Source: Pseudomonas sp. ANT_H12B (GTDB lineage Bacteria > Pseudomonadota > Gammaproteobacteria > Pseudomonadales > Pseudomonadaceae). From it: a stretch of DNA of 64,000 nucleotides. Positions 55,904 to 64,000 of the stretch are shown here, piece by piece. Under the pieces are notes generated by a model, which was not told the origin of the DNA, made no database searches, and saw only the letters and a program-made list of their open reading frames with translations. Each line of letters starts with the position of its first letter. The stretch's first letter is position 1. The DNA is taken from NCBI RefSeq assembly GCF_008369325.1, contig NZ_VOBI01000003.1, forward strand, positions 62,001 to 126,000, in the 5' to 3' direction. Both the position numbers and the translations under genes were made by a program.

Positions 55904-57130
55904 ATGAGCCAGACATCGTTCACTATTCAGCGCGCAGCCGTCATCGGCGCAGGCACTATGGGCCGCGGCATTGTCATGTGCCTGGCCAACGCAGGGGTTC
56001 CAGTGCAATGGGTCGATAAGAATCCGCAAATGCTTGAGCAGGCGCTGCTGACCGTGGCTGACACCTACGCTCACAACGTGCGTCAAGGCCGGATCGATCA
56101 GGCCGAGGCTGATGCTCGTATTGCACGAGTAACGGCGGCTGCGGGTTATGCGGCGATCCGCGATGTCGATCTGGTGATCGAAGCGGTTTACGAAAATCTT
56201 GAGCTCAAGCAGAAAATCTTCCGTGAACTGGATGGTCTGCTCAAACCCGAAGCGATTCTGGCCAGCAATACTTCGGCGCTGGATATCGACGCCATTGCCG
56301 CGGCCACTCGTCGTCCGGAACAGGTCCTGGGCCTGCACTTCTTCAGCCCGGCGAACATCATGAAATTGCTGGAAATCGTCCGCGGTGCGCAAACCTCCCG
56401 GGCGGTGCTTGAAGCCGCATTGGCGTTGGGTAAATGCATGGGCAAGGTGAGCGTGGTGTCGGGTAATTGCCACGGTTTCATCGGTAACCGCATGCTTCAT
56501 CCCTATGTGCTCGAAGCGCGCAAGATGCTGCTCGAAGGCGCCTTTGCACAACAGATCGATGCGGCGCTACAAGGTTTTGGCTTCGCCATGGGGCCGTTCC
56601 GCATGTACGACGTGGTCGGCATCGATCTGGAATGGCGCGCTCGTGGGCTGTCGGGCAAAGGGCAGGATGCGCCCGAGGTTCAAGTGGACAACCGTCTGTG
56701 CGAATTGGGTCGTTTCGGTCAGAAGAGTGGCAACGGTTATTACCACTATGAACCGGGCAGTCGACAGGCTGAGCACGATGTGGAGGTCGATGCGCTGGTG
56801 CTGGAAGTCAGCGCCGGGCTGGGTTTCCAGCGTCGCGAGATAGAGCCTGAGGAGATTCTGGAGCGGTGCTTGCTGGCACTGGTCAATGAAGGGGCGAAGA
56901 TTCTTCAGGAAGGGATCGCCGAATCGGCGCATGACATCGATCTGGTGTACCTCAACGGTTACGGCTTCCCGGCGGACAAGGGTGGGCCGATGGCCTGGCC
57001 AGATCAGCAAGGATTGCCGGATATTCATCAGCGTTTGCTGGCGCTGGAGACAAAGCAGGGTGATCAGTGGAAACCGGCGCGGTTGATTGGAGAGTTGGCG
57101 GCGGTGGGTAAAGGGTTTGCGGATCGATAG
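55904..57130 (+). CDS. 3-hydroxyacyl-CoA dehydrogenase
   Basis: 408 residues: NAD-binding domain with VIGAGTMGRGI, then EAVYENLELKQKIF, ASNTSALDID and HFFSPANIMKLLEIVRG, and a duplicated C-terminal domain (GNCHGFIGNRMLHPYVLEAR; NGYGFPADKGGPM). Equivalent to the dehydrogenase part of FadB without the hydratase domain. ATG 55904 chosen; the longer frame includes a REP. Followed by a thioesterase gene on the same strand. Confidence 0.88.
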   Translation: MSQTSFTIQRAAVIGAGTMGRGIVMCLANAGVPVQWVDKNPQMLEQALLTVADTYAHNVRQGRIDQAEADARIARVTAAAGYAAIRDVDLVIEAVYENLELKQKIFRELDGLLKPEAILASNTSALDIDAIAAATRRPEQVLGLHFFSPANIMKLLEIVRGAQTSRAVLEAALALGKCMGKVSVVSGNCHGFIGNRMLHPYVLEARKMLLEGAFAQQIDAALQGFGFAMGPFRMYDVVGIDLEWRARGLSGKGQDAPEVQVDNRLCELGRFGQKSGNGYYHYEPGSRQAEHDVEVDALVLEVSAGLGFQRREIEPEEILERCLLALVNEGAKILQEGIAESAHDIDLVYLNGYGFPADKGGPMAWPDQQGLPDIHQRLLALETKQGDQWKPARLIGELAAVGKGFADR

Positions 57131-57144
57131 ACTCCACCGCGGGT

Positions 57145-57251
57145 GATCGTTCCCACGCTCTGCGTGGGAATGCAGCCCGGGACGCTCCGCGTCCCAACTG
57201 CGGACGCAGAGCGTCCATTGAGGCATTCCCACGCGGAGCGTGGGAACGATC
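57145..57251. repeat. REP pair (GTTCCCACGC family) with middle hairpin
   Basis: Full composite with two REPs and GGGACGCTCCGCGTCCC and GACGCAGAGCGTC middle hairpins, between the dehydrogenase and thioesterase genes. Confidence 0.9.
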
Positions 57252-57271
57252 TTTCGAAACGGGAAGCTCCC

Positions 57272-57691
<420 letters not shown>

Positions 57692-57699
57692 CGAGCAAA

Positions 57700-57729
57700 A
57701 AAAATCGCAGCCCTTGGGCTGCGATTTTT
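57700..57729. terminator. bidirectional intrinsic terminator
   Basis: AAAAATCGCAGCCC-TT-GGGCTGCGATTTTT, a 14-bp perfect stem with A/T tails on both sides, serving the thioesterase (plus) and the glycine-zipper gene (minus). Confidence 0.92.
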
Positions 57730-57760
57730 GGATCTACCTGTCTGTGAAGCCGTTCAGGTC

Positions 57761-58249
57761 TCAGCGATGACGGTTATGTTTGTGATGCTTGCGGTGGCCA
57801 TAGGCATGACCGCGCCCTGGGTGGCCGTCACGGTAGTAGCGACGATCATCGCGGCCACCACGATAGGAACGACGGTCGTCGTCCTCATCGCTCTTGTTGC
57901 CCATATAGTTACCCAGCGCGCCACCGGCGCCGCCGCCTGCTGCGGAGCCGATGAGGCTGCCGGTGGTGCCGCCCACGCTGCGGCCGACCACGTTACCGCC
58001 CGCTGCGCCCAACGCACCGCCAATAGCGGCTTCGCCACGGCTGCGTTTGTCTGCGCCAACAGCACTACCACCCGCGCCGCCCAGGGCCGCGCCAATGGTG
58101 GAACCTGTATTGCCGCCTAATGACTGACCGACGACCGAGCCCAGAACCCCGCCCAATGCGCCGCCCACACCTGCTTCGGTGGTGCCGCCGGCAGAAGCGA
58201 AGCCACTGACCAAGCCAAGGGACAACAAGAGAATCGAGGAGAACTTCAT
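57761..58249 (-). CDS. glycine-zipper exported protein
   Basis: 162 residues: signal peptide to SGFASA, then a long glycine-zipper (GGALGGVLGSVVGQSLGGNT and GGTTGSLIGSAAGGGAGGAL), then a charged His/Arg-rich tail (RRYYRDGHPGRGHAYGHR). Resembles YMGG-like proteins of the periplasm or outer membrane. The tail could bind metal. Function unknown. Confidence 0.85.
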   Translation of the reverse strand: MKFSSILLLSLGLVSGFASAGGTTEAGVGGALGGVLGSVVGQSLGGNTGSTIGAALGGAGGSAVGADKRSRGEAAIGGALGAAGGNVVGRSVGGTTGSLIGSAAGGGAGGALGNYMGNKSDEDDDRRSYRGGRDDRRYYRDGHPGRGHAYGHRKHHKHNRHR

Positions 58250-58343
58250 AGAGGAACCTCAAGGGGATGACGGCGCGATCCTGAGGCTGTGTCAGGGTTG
58301 TGACAACCTAAATCCGACGAGTAACACGACTTCAACACATTTC

Positions 58344-58436
58344 TATAACTTGCTGTTTTTTAGGCGGAACTTAAGTGTTTTTCGCCGGTCTTTAGCTACT
58401 TCGGATAGGCCGTTTTGTGAAAAAACGGCCTTTTTT
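58344..58436 (+). ncRNA. candidate small RNA with terminator
   Basis: TATAAC (58344-58349) with GTAACA 17 bp upstream could act as -10/-35. About 80 nt downstream is an intrinsic terminator (AGGCCGTTTT-GTGA-AAAACGGCCT plus T-run, 58407-58436) oriented plus, but no plus-strand gene precedes it. A GGCG...CGCC stem lies between. No known family is recognised. Confidence 0.35.
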
Positions 58437-58462
58437 GTGGGCGTTTGGAAAGTTCTGAGGAA

Positions 58463-58492
58463 ATCATTCCCACGCTCTGCGTGGGAACGAGC
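58463..58492. repeat. REP element, GTTCCCACGC family (variant)
   Basis: ATTCCCACGCTCTGCGTGGG palindrome with degenerate ends, 5 bp from the stop of the YdeP-like gene. Confidence 0.8.
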
Positions 58493-58496
58493 AGGG

Positions 58497-60845
58497 TCAG
58501 GCCGACTTGGCCATGATGAGCCCAGTCTCACTTGCCGCTTCCAACCGGATCGCCACAAACTTCGACGTCGGCGTATGGCTGCCATCCCCGGTGCTTTCCA
58601 GCGGCACAAGCGGATTGACTTCCGGATAGTAAGCCGCCGCTTGCCCAGCAGGAATATCAAACGCCAGCAGCGTGAAGCCCTTCACCCGACGTTCGCGGCC
58701 ATCATCCCAGATCGACACGATGTCGGCCTTTTGCCCAGGCTTGAAACCCAGGCGAATGATGTCCGCTTCGTTCACAAACAACACGTCGCGCTGACCTTTC
58801 ACGCCGCGATAGCGGTCATTCAGTCCATAGATCGTTGTGTTGTACTGATCGTGGGAACGCATCGACTGCATGATCAGGTCCGGCAACACACCCGTGGCGC
58901 GGGTGCGTTCGTGCACCAGATCCTTGGGCAAGATGTTCGGGCGGAAATTCGCCCGACCCGACGGTGTGTTCCAGCGACGAGCGCCAGCGCTGTTGCCAAG
59001 GTAGAAACCGCCCGGATTCTGGATCTTCTCGTTGAAGTCGCGAAAACCCGGAATGGTGTCGGCGATCAGGTCACGGATGCGGCGGTAGTCAGCCACCAGC
59101 CAGTGCCAGTCAACCGGTTTGCTGCCCAGTGTTGCGGCGGCGATGCCGGCGATGATCGACGGCTCCGAACGCATCTGGTTCGACAGCGGTTGCAACTGAC
59201 CGTTGGAGGCGTGGACCATGCTGAACGAGTCTTCGACGGTCACCGCTTGCGGGCCTTCGGTCTGGATATCGATGTCGGTGCGGCCCAGGCACGGCAAGAT
59301 CAGCGCGTCTTTCCCGTGAGCCAGATGGCTGCGGTTGAGTTTGGTGCTGATCTGCACGGTCAGGTCGCAGTTGCTCAGGGCCTGGAAGGTCCGGTGGCTG
59401 TCCGGAGTGGCTTGGGCGAAGTTACCGCCCAGACCGATAAAGACTTTCGCTCGGCCATCAGCCATGGCATGGATCGCCTCGACCACGTTGTGGCCGTTTT
59501 CACGCGGTACCTTGAACTGGAAGCGACGCTCCAGTGAATCGAGGAACGCCACCGGCGGACGTTCGTTGATGCCCATGGTCCGGTCGCCCTGCACGTTACT
59601 GTGGCCGCGCACCGGACACAGACCGGCACCCGGCCGGCCGATGTTGCCGCGCAGCAGCATCAGGTTGGCGATTTCCTGGATGGTCGCCACCGAATGGCGG
59701 TGCTGGGTGATGCCCATCGCCCAGCACATGATCACGTTCTTGCCCTTGGCATACATCCGCGCTGCTTGCTCGATCTCGACAAGGGGCAGGCCGGATTGCT
59801 CGACGATCTGCTCCCACGAGGTGTCATCGACGATGCCCAGGTACTCCAGCACGTTGGCGCTGTGTTCATTGAGGAAGTCGTGGTCGAACACGGCAGGCTC
59901 ACCCGCCTTCTGCGCATCGCGCTCCCATTGCAGCAGGAACTTGGCCATGCCGCGCATGATGGCCATGTCGCCACCCAATGCCGGACGGAAGTACGCGGTA
60001 TTGGTCGGCCTGTCGCCGTTGGTGAGCATTTCGATCGGGTGTTGCGGGTGCTGGAAGCGTTCTAGACCGCGCTCTTTCAGCGGGTTGATGCACACCACCT
60101 GCGCGCCACGTTTCACCGCTTCGCGCAACGGTTCGAGCATCCGTGGGTGGTTGGTGCCGGGGTTCTGGCCCCAGACGAAAATCGCATCCGCATGTTCGAA
60201 GTCGTCGAAGGTCACGGTGCCTTTGCCGACGCCAACGCTCTGCGCCAACGCCACGCCGCTGGCCTCGTGGCACATGTTCGAGCAATCGGGGAAATTATTG
60301 GTGCCATAGGCGCGCACGAACAATTGATAGAGGAACGCCGCTTCGTTGCTGGCACGTCCCGAGGTGTAGAACTCGGCCTGGTCTGGGCTCGACAAGCCCC
60401 GCAGGTGCTTGGCGATCAGGGCAAACGCTTCGTCCCAGCTGATCGGTTGATAGCGATCGGTTTCGGCGTTGTACTTTAATGGCTCGGTCAGGCGCCCCTG
60501 ATATTCAAGCCAATAGTCGCTCTGCTCCAGCAGCTGGGTGACGCTGTGTTTGGCAAAAAACTTGCCGTCTACACGCCGTTTCGTCGCTTCCCAGTTCACC
60601 GCTTTGGCGCCGTTCTCGCAGAACGCCACCATGCCGCCTTCCAGAGAATCGCCCCAGGCACAACCGGGGCAGTCGAAGCCGCCGTTCTTGTTGGTCTTGA
60701 GCATCATGCGCAGGTTTTTCAGCGCGTTGTCGCTGGTCAACCAGGCCTGGGCGACACTGATCAGTGCGCCCCAGCCACCGGCCGGGCCTTTATAGGGCTT
60801 GTAGCGAGGGACGGGTTTCTGGTCGGCTTGACGGTGTTGACTCAC
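58497..60845 (-). CDS. FdhF/YdeP-family molybdopterin oxidoreductase
   Basis: 782-residue molybdopterin-containing oxidoreductase, cytoplasmic. N-terminal GGFDCPGCAWGD carries a cysteine pair for a cluster; molybdopterin regions include ASNEAAFLYQLFVRAYGTNN, WGQNPGTNHPRMLEPLREA and RGHSNVQGDRTMG. The C-terminal domain binds the cofactor. GTG 60845 with GGAG is the start; the longer frame is a shadow of fdhD. GTGA overlap with fdhD. Family is formate-dehydrogenase-like; no quinone or electron partner is present. Confidence 0.9.
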   Translation of the reverse strand: MSQHRQADQKPVPRYKPYKGPAGGWGALISVAQAWLTSDNALKNLRMMLKTNKNGGFDCPGCAWGDSLEGGMVAFCENGAKAVNWEATKRRVDGKFFAKHSVTQLLEQSDYWLEYQGRLTEPLKYNAETDRYQPISWDEAFALIAKHLRGLSSPDQAEFYTSGRASNEAAFLYQLFVRAYGTNNFPDCSNMCHEASGVALAQSVGVGKGTVTFDDFEHADAIFVWGQNPGTNHPRMLEPLREAVKRGAQVVCINPLKERGLERFQHPQHPIEMLTNGDRPTNTAYFRPALGGDMAIMRGMAKFLLQWERDAQKAGEPAVFDHDFLNEHSANVLEYLGIVDDTSWEQIVEQSGLPLVEIEQAARMYAKGKNVIMCWAMGITQHRHSVATIQEIANLMLLRGNIGRPGAGLCPVRGHSNVQGDRTMGINERPPVAFLDSLERRFQFKVPRENGHNVVEAIHAMADGRAKVFIGLGGNFAQATPDSHRTFQALSNCDLTVQISTKLNRSHLAHGKDALILPCLGRTDIDIQTEGPQAVTVEDSFSMVHASNGQLQPLSNQMRSEPSIIAGIAAATLGSKPVDWHWLVADYRRIRDLIADTIPGFRDFNEKIQNPGGFYLGNSAGARRWNTPSGRANFRPNILPKDLVHERTRATGVLPDLIMQSMRSHDQYNTTIYGLNDRYRGVKGQRDVLFVNEADIIRLGFKPGQKADIVSIWDDGRERRVKGFTLLAFDIPAGQAAAYYPEVNPLVPLESTGDGSHTPTSKFVAIRLEAASETGLIMAKSA

Positions 60846-61681
60846 GCTTGATTCTCCAACGCTGGGCTGTAGACCCGCGGCGCATTCTTTTGTGGCAGAT
60901 GGATGAGATTGAGGTTGTGACGACGGGCCCATTGCACGGCAAGGCCCGTGGGCGACGACAGGCTGACCAGGGTCTGGATGCCTGCGCGCAAAACTTTCTG
61001 GATCAATTCGAGGCTGCAACGGCTGGTGACAATCACCAGTCCGCCGGTCATCGAGATCTTCTGCCGGATCAGTCCGCCAATCAGCTTGTCGAGGGCGTTG
61101 TGCCGGCCGATGTCTTCGCGGCCCAGCAGCAATTCGCCCTGACTGTTCATGAACACCGCCGCATGCACTGCGCCGGAGTACTGGCCAAGCGGCTGGAACG
61201 CACCGATGCGTTGACGCAAGCCATCGAGCCATTCGGCGGGCGGCAAGGGTGCACCGGGCAAAACCTTGAGGTCTGGCAAGGCCTGTTCCACCGCTTCCAC
61301 GCCACAGAGCCCGCAACCGCTGGTGCCGGCCATTTGCCGACGCTGCTGCTTGAGGTTCCAGAAGGCGCGATTGGCGATGGTCACTTGCGCGTACTGCGCC
61401 GCCCCCGAGCCACTGAGCTGCAAGTCATAAATGTCTGAGGCGTCTTCGATGATGCCGCTGCCCAGGCTGAAGCCGACGATGAAGTCGTCAAGGTCCGTCG
61501 GCGTCACCAACATGACCGCCTGGCTGATGCCGTTATAGGCAATCGCCAACGCGACTTCCTCGGCCAGCGCGGTGCTGTCCGATTCGGTATGGCAGAGGCT
61601 GCTGTAACTGTATGTCTGGCTGGCAGCGGGCGCAGGCGTTTCGAGGGCTGGCGCCGCGCAGGCAGGGCGCTTGACGTTCAT
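60842..61681 (-). CDS. fdhD: formate dehydrogenase accessory protein FdhD
   Basis: 279-residue sulfurtransferase that sulfurates the molybdenum cofactor. The CGLC motif (123-126, GTSGCGLCG) and SQGELLLGREDIGRHNALDK are diagnostic. Overlaps the oxidoreductase start by GTGA, indicating one operon. Confidence 0.92.
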   Translation of the reverse strand: MNVKRPACAAPALETPAPAASQTYSYSSLCHTESDSTALAEEVALAIAYNGISQAVMLVTPTDLDDFIVGFSLGSGIIEDASDIYDLQLSGSGAAQYAQVTIANRAFWNLKQQRRQMAGTSGCGLCGVEAVEQALPDLKVLPGAPLPPAEWLDGLRQRIGAFQPLGQYSGAVHAAVFMNSQGELLLGREDIGRHNALDKLIGGLIRQKISMTGGLVIVTSRCSLELIQKVLRAGIQTLVSLSSPTGLAVQWARRHNLNLIHLPQKNAPRVYSPALENQA

Positions 61682-61773
61682 GGCATCACCGACCGGTTGA
61701 TCAGCTTTAAGCCTAGGCGCGTCAACTTGTCGCGTCTAATCGCTATTACTGATCTGCCGATAGATGCCGTCGA

Positions 61774-62661
61774 TCAAGACTCCGGCAGCGATTGCTCAAG
61801 AATCGCGAAACAGGCTTCCGCAAGTGCCGAGCGCGGAGCGCTGCGACGCATGATCAGCCCCAGCCGGGCGAGGGTCTGGGCGTTTTCGATGGGTTGCAGG
61901 CGCAAATGATCGGTGAGGTTTTCGAGGCCACCGTTGAGCGGCATCACCGCGCAGCAGAGTCCGCCGTGTACCGCTTGTAACAATTGATGGACGGCATCGG
62001 TCTGCAACAAAGGTTGTGGGTTGAGGCCACGGCTGTGGAAGTTGTGGTCGATGGACTGGCGGAAATGCATACCGCTGGTGAGCATGCCCAGCGGCAATTC
62101 GATCAGCGACTCCCAGCTGAGCGGCGCTTCGCCGAAACTGAAAAAGCGCTGATCGTACAGCAGGCCCATGCGGGTTTCGCTGAATGCCAGGGAATCGAAG
62201 CGCTCGCCATCCAGGCGTTCGAGGTAGGACACGCCGAGGTCCAGGCGATTGTTCGCCAGTTGTTCGAGGATCTGCTCGGAGCTGAGGGCCGACAGTTCGA
62301 AACGCAGGTTCGGGTGCTCGGCGTGCAGGCGTTGCATCAGGGGCAGCGGATCGAAACTCGACAGCGGCACCACGCCCAAGCGCAACGTACCGACCAGGTT
62401 GCCGCGACAGGCTGCCGCCTCAGCGTATAAACCGTCGTAGGCCGCCAGCACCGTGCGGGCCCACGCCAGCACCCGTTCCCCCGGCGCGGTGAAACCTTCG
62501 AAGCGTTGGCCGCGGTTGACCAATGGCAACTCGAGTTCTTCTTCGAGGCTGCGCAGGCGCATGGACAAGGTCGGTTGGGTGATGTGACAGCGCGCGGCGG
62601 CCTGGCCGAAATGTCGGGTCTCGTCGAGCGCGATGAGGAATTTCAGTTGCTTGATGTCCAT
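61774..62661 (-). CDS. LysR-family regulator
   Basis: 295-residue LTTR, HTH FGQAAARCHITQPTLSMRLRSLEEEL region near the N-terminus (first 20 residues diagnostic). OxyR-like in pattern (LDETRHFGQAAA) but lacks a CxxC-type redox pair: the effector part has only GGLCCAVMPLN. Upstream of fdhD on the same strand, 92 bp apart, so it may regulate that operon or be co-transcribed. Confidence 0.85.
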   Translation of the reverse strand: MDIKQLKFLIALDETRHFGQAAARCHITQPTLSMRLRSLEEELELPLVNRGQRFEGFTAPGERVLAWARTVLAAYDGLYAEAAACRGNLVGTLRLGVVPLSSFDPLPLMQRLHAEHPNLRFELSALSSEQILEQLANNRLDLGVSYLERLDGERFDSLAFSETRMGLLYDQRFFSFGEAPLSWESLIELPLGMLTSGMHFRQSIDHNFHSRGLNPQPLLQTDAVHQLLQAVHGGLCCAVMPLNGGLENLTDHLRLQPIENAQTLARLGLIMRRSAPRSALAEACFAILEQSLPES

Positions 62662-62797
62662 CTTCGCTCCAGGGCGCGGGAAGGCCCGGATTCTAGCGCT
62701 TGGTGGGAGCCTGCGTCATTGGTCGGGTTGGACCCGCAAGTGACAGCCTTGGTCTAGGCTTTTGCGTCTGGACCCTTAATCCCATGGAGAGAACACG

Positions 62798-63247
62798 ATG
62801 AGCCTTTTCAGTTTTCTAAAAGAAGCCGGTGAGAAAATCCTCGATGCGCTGACGCCGGACAAGGCCGAAGCCAACAGCGAAGCGTTGACCAAGCATGTGA
62901 AGGATGCGTTGACGGGAATCGATACTTCCAAGATTCAGGTGAAGGTCGAAGGCGAAAAAATCATTGCCACGGGCGAAGCCGCCAGTCAGGAAGAGAAGGA
63001 AAAAATCCTGCTTGCGCTCGGTAACGTGGCGGGTATTAGCGGTGTCGATGACCAGATCACGGTGACCGGGCCGGTGGCCGCGCCAGCGAAGTTTGTCACG
63101 GTAGAGAAAGGAGACACGCTTAGCGCGATTTCCAAGCGTGTGTATGGCGATCCCAACAAGTATCAAAAAATCTTCGAGGCCAACAAACCGATGCTCAAGG
63201 ATCCGAACAAGATTTATCCGGGGCAGTCGTTGCGAATTCCTGAGTAA
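62798..63247 (+). CDS. kbp: Kbp/YgaU, BON-LysM potassium-binding protein
   Basis: 149-residue cytoplasmic protein: BON domain (about 25-90) and C-terminal LysM (VEKGDTLSAISKRVYGDPNK to YPGQSLRIPE). Same length and order as E. coli YgaU (Kbp), a K+ sensor/binder. Confidence 0.93.
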   Translation: MSLFSFLKEAGEKILDALTPDKAEANSEALTKHVKDALTGIDTSKIQVKVEGEKIIATGEAASQEEKEKILLALGNVAGISGVDDQITVTGPVAAPAKFVTVEKGDTLSAISKRVYGDPNKYQKIFEANKPMLKDPNKIYPGQSLRIPE

Positions 63248-63269
63248 CCCTCAAGACCGTGTGATGGCC

Positions 63270-63359
63270 ATCGCGGGCAAGCCACGCTCCCACAGGTTTT
63301 AGTCGTTCGTGTTATTTGCGTACGACACAGACCCTGTGGGAGCGTGGCTTGCCCGCGAT
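63270..63359. repeat. REP pair (GTGGGAGCG family)
   Basis: Two perfect inverted 26-bp arms, ATCGCGGGCAAGCCACGCTC plus CCACAG and complement, with a 38-nt spacer between kbp and yrfG (convergent). Confidence 0.9.
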
Positions 63360-63373
63360 GCAGGCGACTCGGT

Positions 63374-64000
63374 TTAGAGCCCTGCAATCAACTCCCGATA
63401 ATCCCCCACCGCCGCAAACTCGGCCGTGTCTTTCGGCCCTTTGCGGCTGTCCGGCTCGCTCACCGCCAACAGATGGGCCACGCCAAAATGGCGTGCACTG
63501 CGCAGAATCGGCAACGTATCGTCGATAAACAGACTACGCGCCGGGTCGAAGCCGATGTCTGCCTGCAAGGCATCCCAGAACTGCGGGTTTTCCTTGGCGA
63601 AACCGTAATCGTGCGAACTGATCAACCGTTCGAAGTACGGCGCCAGTTCGATTCTTTCCAGCTTCAATGACAGCGAATCACGATGGGCATTGGTGATCAG
63701 CACCACGCGCTTGCCGGCCTGTTTGATCGCCGCCAGAAAAGTATCCGCATCGGGGCGCAAGGCGATCAGGTCAGCGGTTTCCAGTTTCAGCTCACGCACC
63801 GGCAGCTTCAGCTCGGCGCTCCAGAAGTCCAGGCAATACCACTGCAACTGACCGGCATTGCGTTCGAACAACGGCTGCAATTCCATCTCGGCCATGGCCC
63901 GGCTTACCCCGTGCAACTCGGCGTAACGCTGGGGCAGATGCTCCATCCAGAAATGGTTGTCGTAGTGCAGGTCCAGCAGCGTGCCGTCCATGTCCAGCAG
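63374..64000 (-). CDS. yrfG: HAD-family GMP/IMP nucleotidase (5' partial)
   Basis: Haloacid dehalogenase-like phosphatase open to the window edge. Motif I LLDMDGTLLDL, motif II VLITNAHRDSL and motif IV SLFIDDTLPILRSA are seen. In E. coli yrfG lies beside hslR-hslO; here it lies 16 kb away. True start is beyond position 64000. Confidence 0.88.
   Translation of the reverse strand: MLDMDGTLLDLHYDNHFWMEHLPQRYAELHGVSRAMAEMELQPLFERNAGQLQWYCLDFWSAELKLPVRELKLETADLIALRPDADTFLAAIKQAGKRVVLITNAHRDSLSLKLERIELAPYFERLISSHDYGFAKENPQFWDALQADIGFDPARSLFIDDTLPILRSARHFGVAHLLAVSEPDSRKGPKDTAEFAAVGDYRELIAGL

Noticed and set aside
60846..61316. N-terminal extension of the YdeP-like protein
   Set aside because: This part overlaps fdhD in another frame; GTG 60845 has a ribosome site and gives family length.

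Overview
The window is a 64 kb stretch of GC-rich chromosome from a fluorescent-group Pseudomonas (P. fluorescens-like). The evidence is the gene set (triABC-type efflux genes, sfnB-type sulfur oxidoreductases, rimABK, rimK-linked EAL protein, DUF3077 proteins, BetT), the tex-ompR-envZ-hslR-hslO-pckA neighbourhood typical of gamma-proteobacteria, and many REP-type palindromes between genes. No rRNA, tRNA, CRISPR array, intact insertion sequence or prophage was seen.

Layout. (1) 0-25.5 kb is dominated by sulfur acquisition: an unusual sigma54 activator, a solitary MetQ, a metQNI methionine importer followed in the same orientation by genes for an FMN monooxygenase and two SfnB-like flavoproteins, a cystine importer (tcyJLN), D-cysteine desulfhydrase and serine acetyltransferase. 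Inserted among these are an OLD/RecF-like ATPase, a TriABC-like RND efflux operon with two lipoprotein adaptors, a large secreted glycosidase-like protein, a methyltransferase and an unknown duplicated beta-rich protein. (2) 25.5-32.4 kb holds the choline transporter BetT, a DoxX/SDR operon in which two members are broken, a divergent LysR regulator and an aldo-keto reductase. (3) 32.5-37.9 kb returns to sulfur with tauABCD (taurine uptake and desulfonation) and gshA (glutathione synthesis). (4) 38.1-49.1 kb is a conserved housekeeping core: thioesterase, tex, ompR-envZ, rimABK, hslR, hslO, pckA. (5) 49.15-53.8 kb is an accessory pocket, AT-richer in part, with a gene carrying an in-frame amber stop, an antitoxin remnant, DUF1493, two DUF3077 paralogues flanking an alpha/beta hydrolase, and a decayed secreted-protein gene ending in a REP. 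(6) 53.8-64 kb returns to core genes: a RecQ-type helicase, a 3-hydroxyacyl-CoA dehydrogenase with a hotdog thioesterase, a glycine-zipper protein, a YdeP-like molybdopterin oxidoreductase with FdhD and LysR, Kbp, and a partial YrfG-like nucleotidase running off the window.

Functionally, the sulfur genes form a nearly complete sulfate-starvation toolkit: import of methionine, cystine and taurine; oxidative C-S cleavage by the monooxygenase, SfnB-like proteins and TauD; and entry into cysteine and glutathione through EpsC, DcyD and GshA. Two main REP families (a GTTCCCACGC-type and a GTGGGAGCG-type palindrome) recur in about 20 intergenic places; some abut stop codons or sit inside operons. 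The most interesting material is the sigma54 activator without a visible DNA-binding domain, the unknown protein within the sulfur cluster, the DUF3077-hydrolase pocket, and several freshly broken genes whose second half can still be read in another frame or past a single stop.
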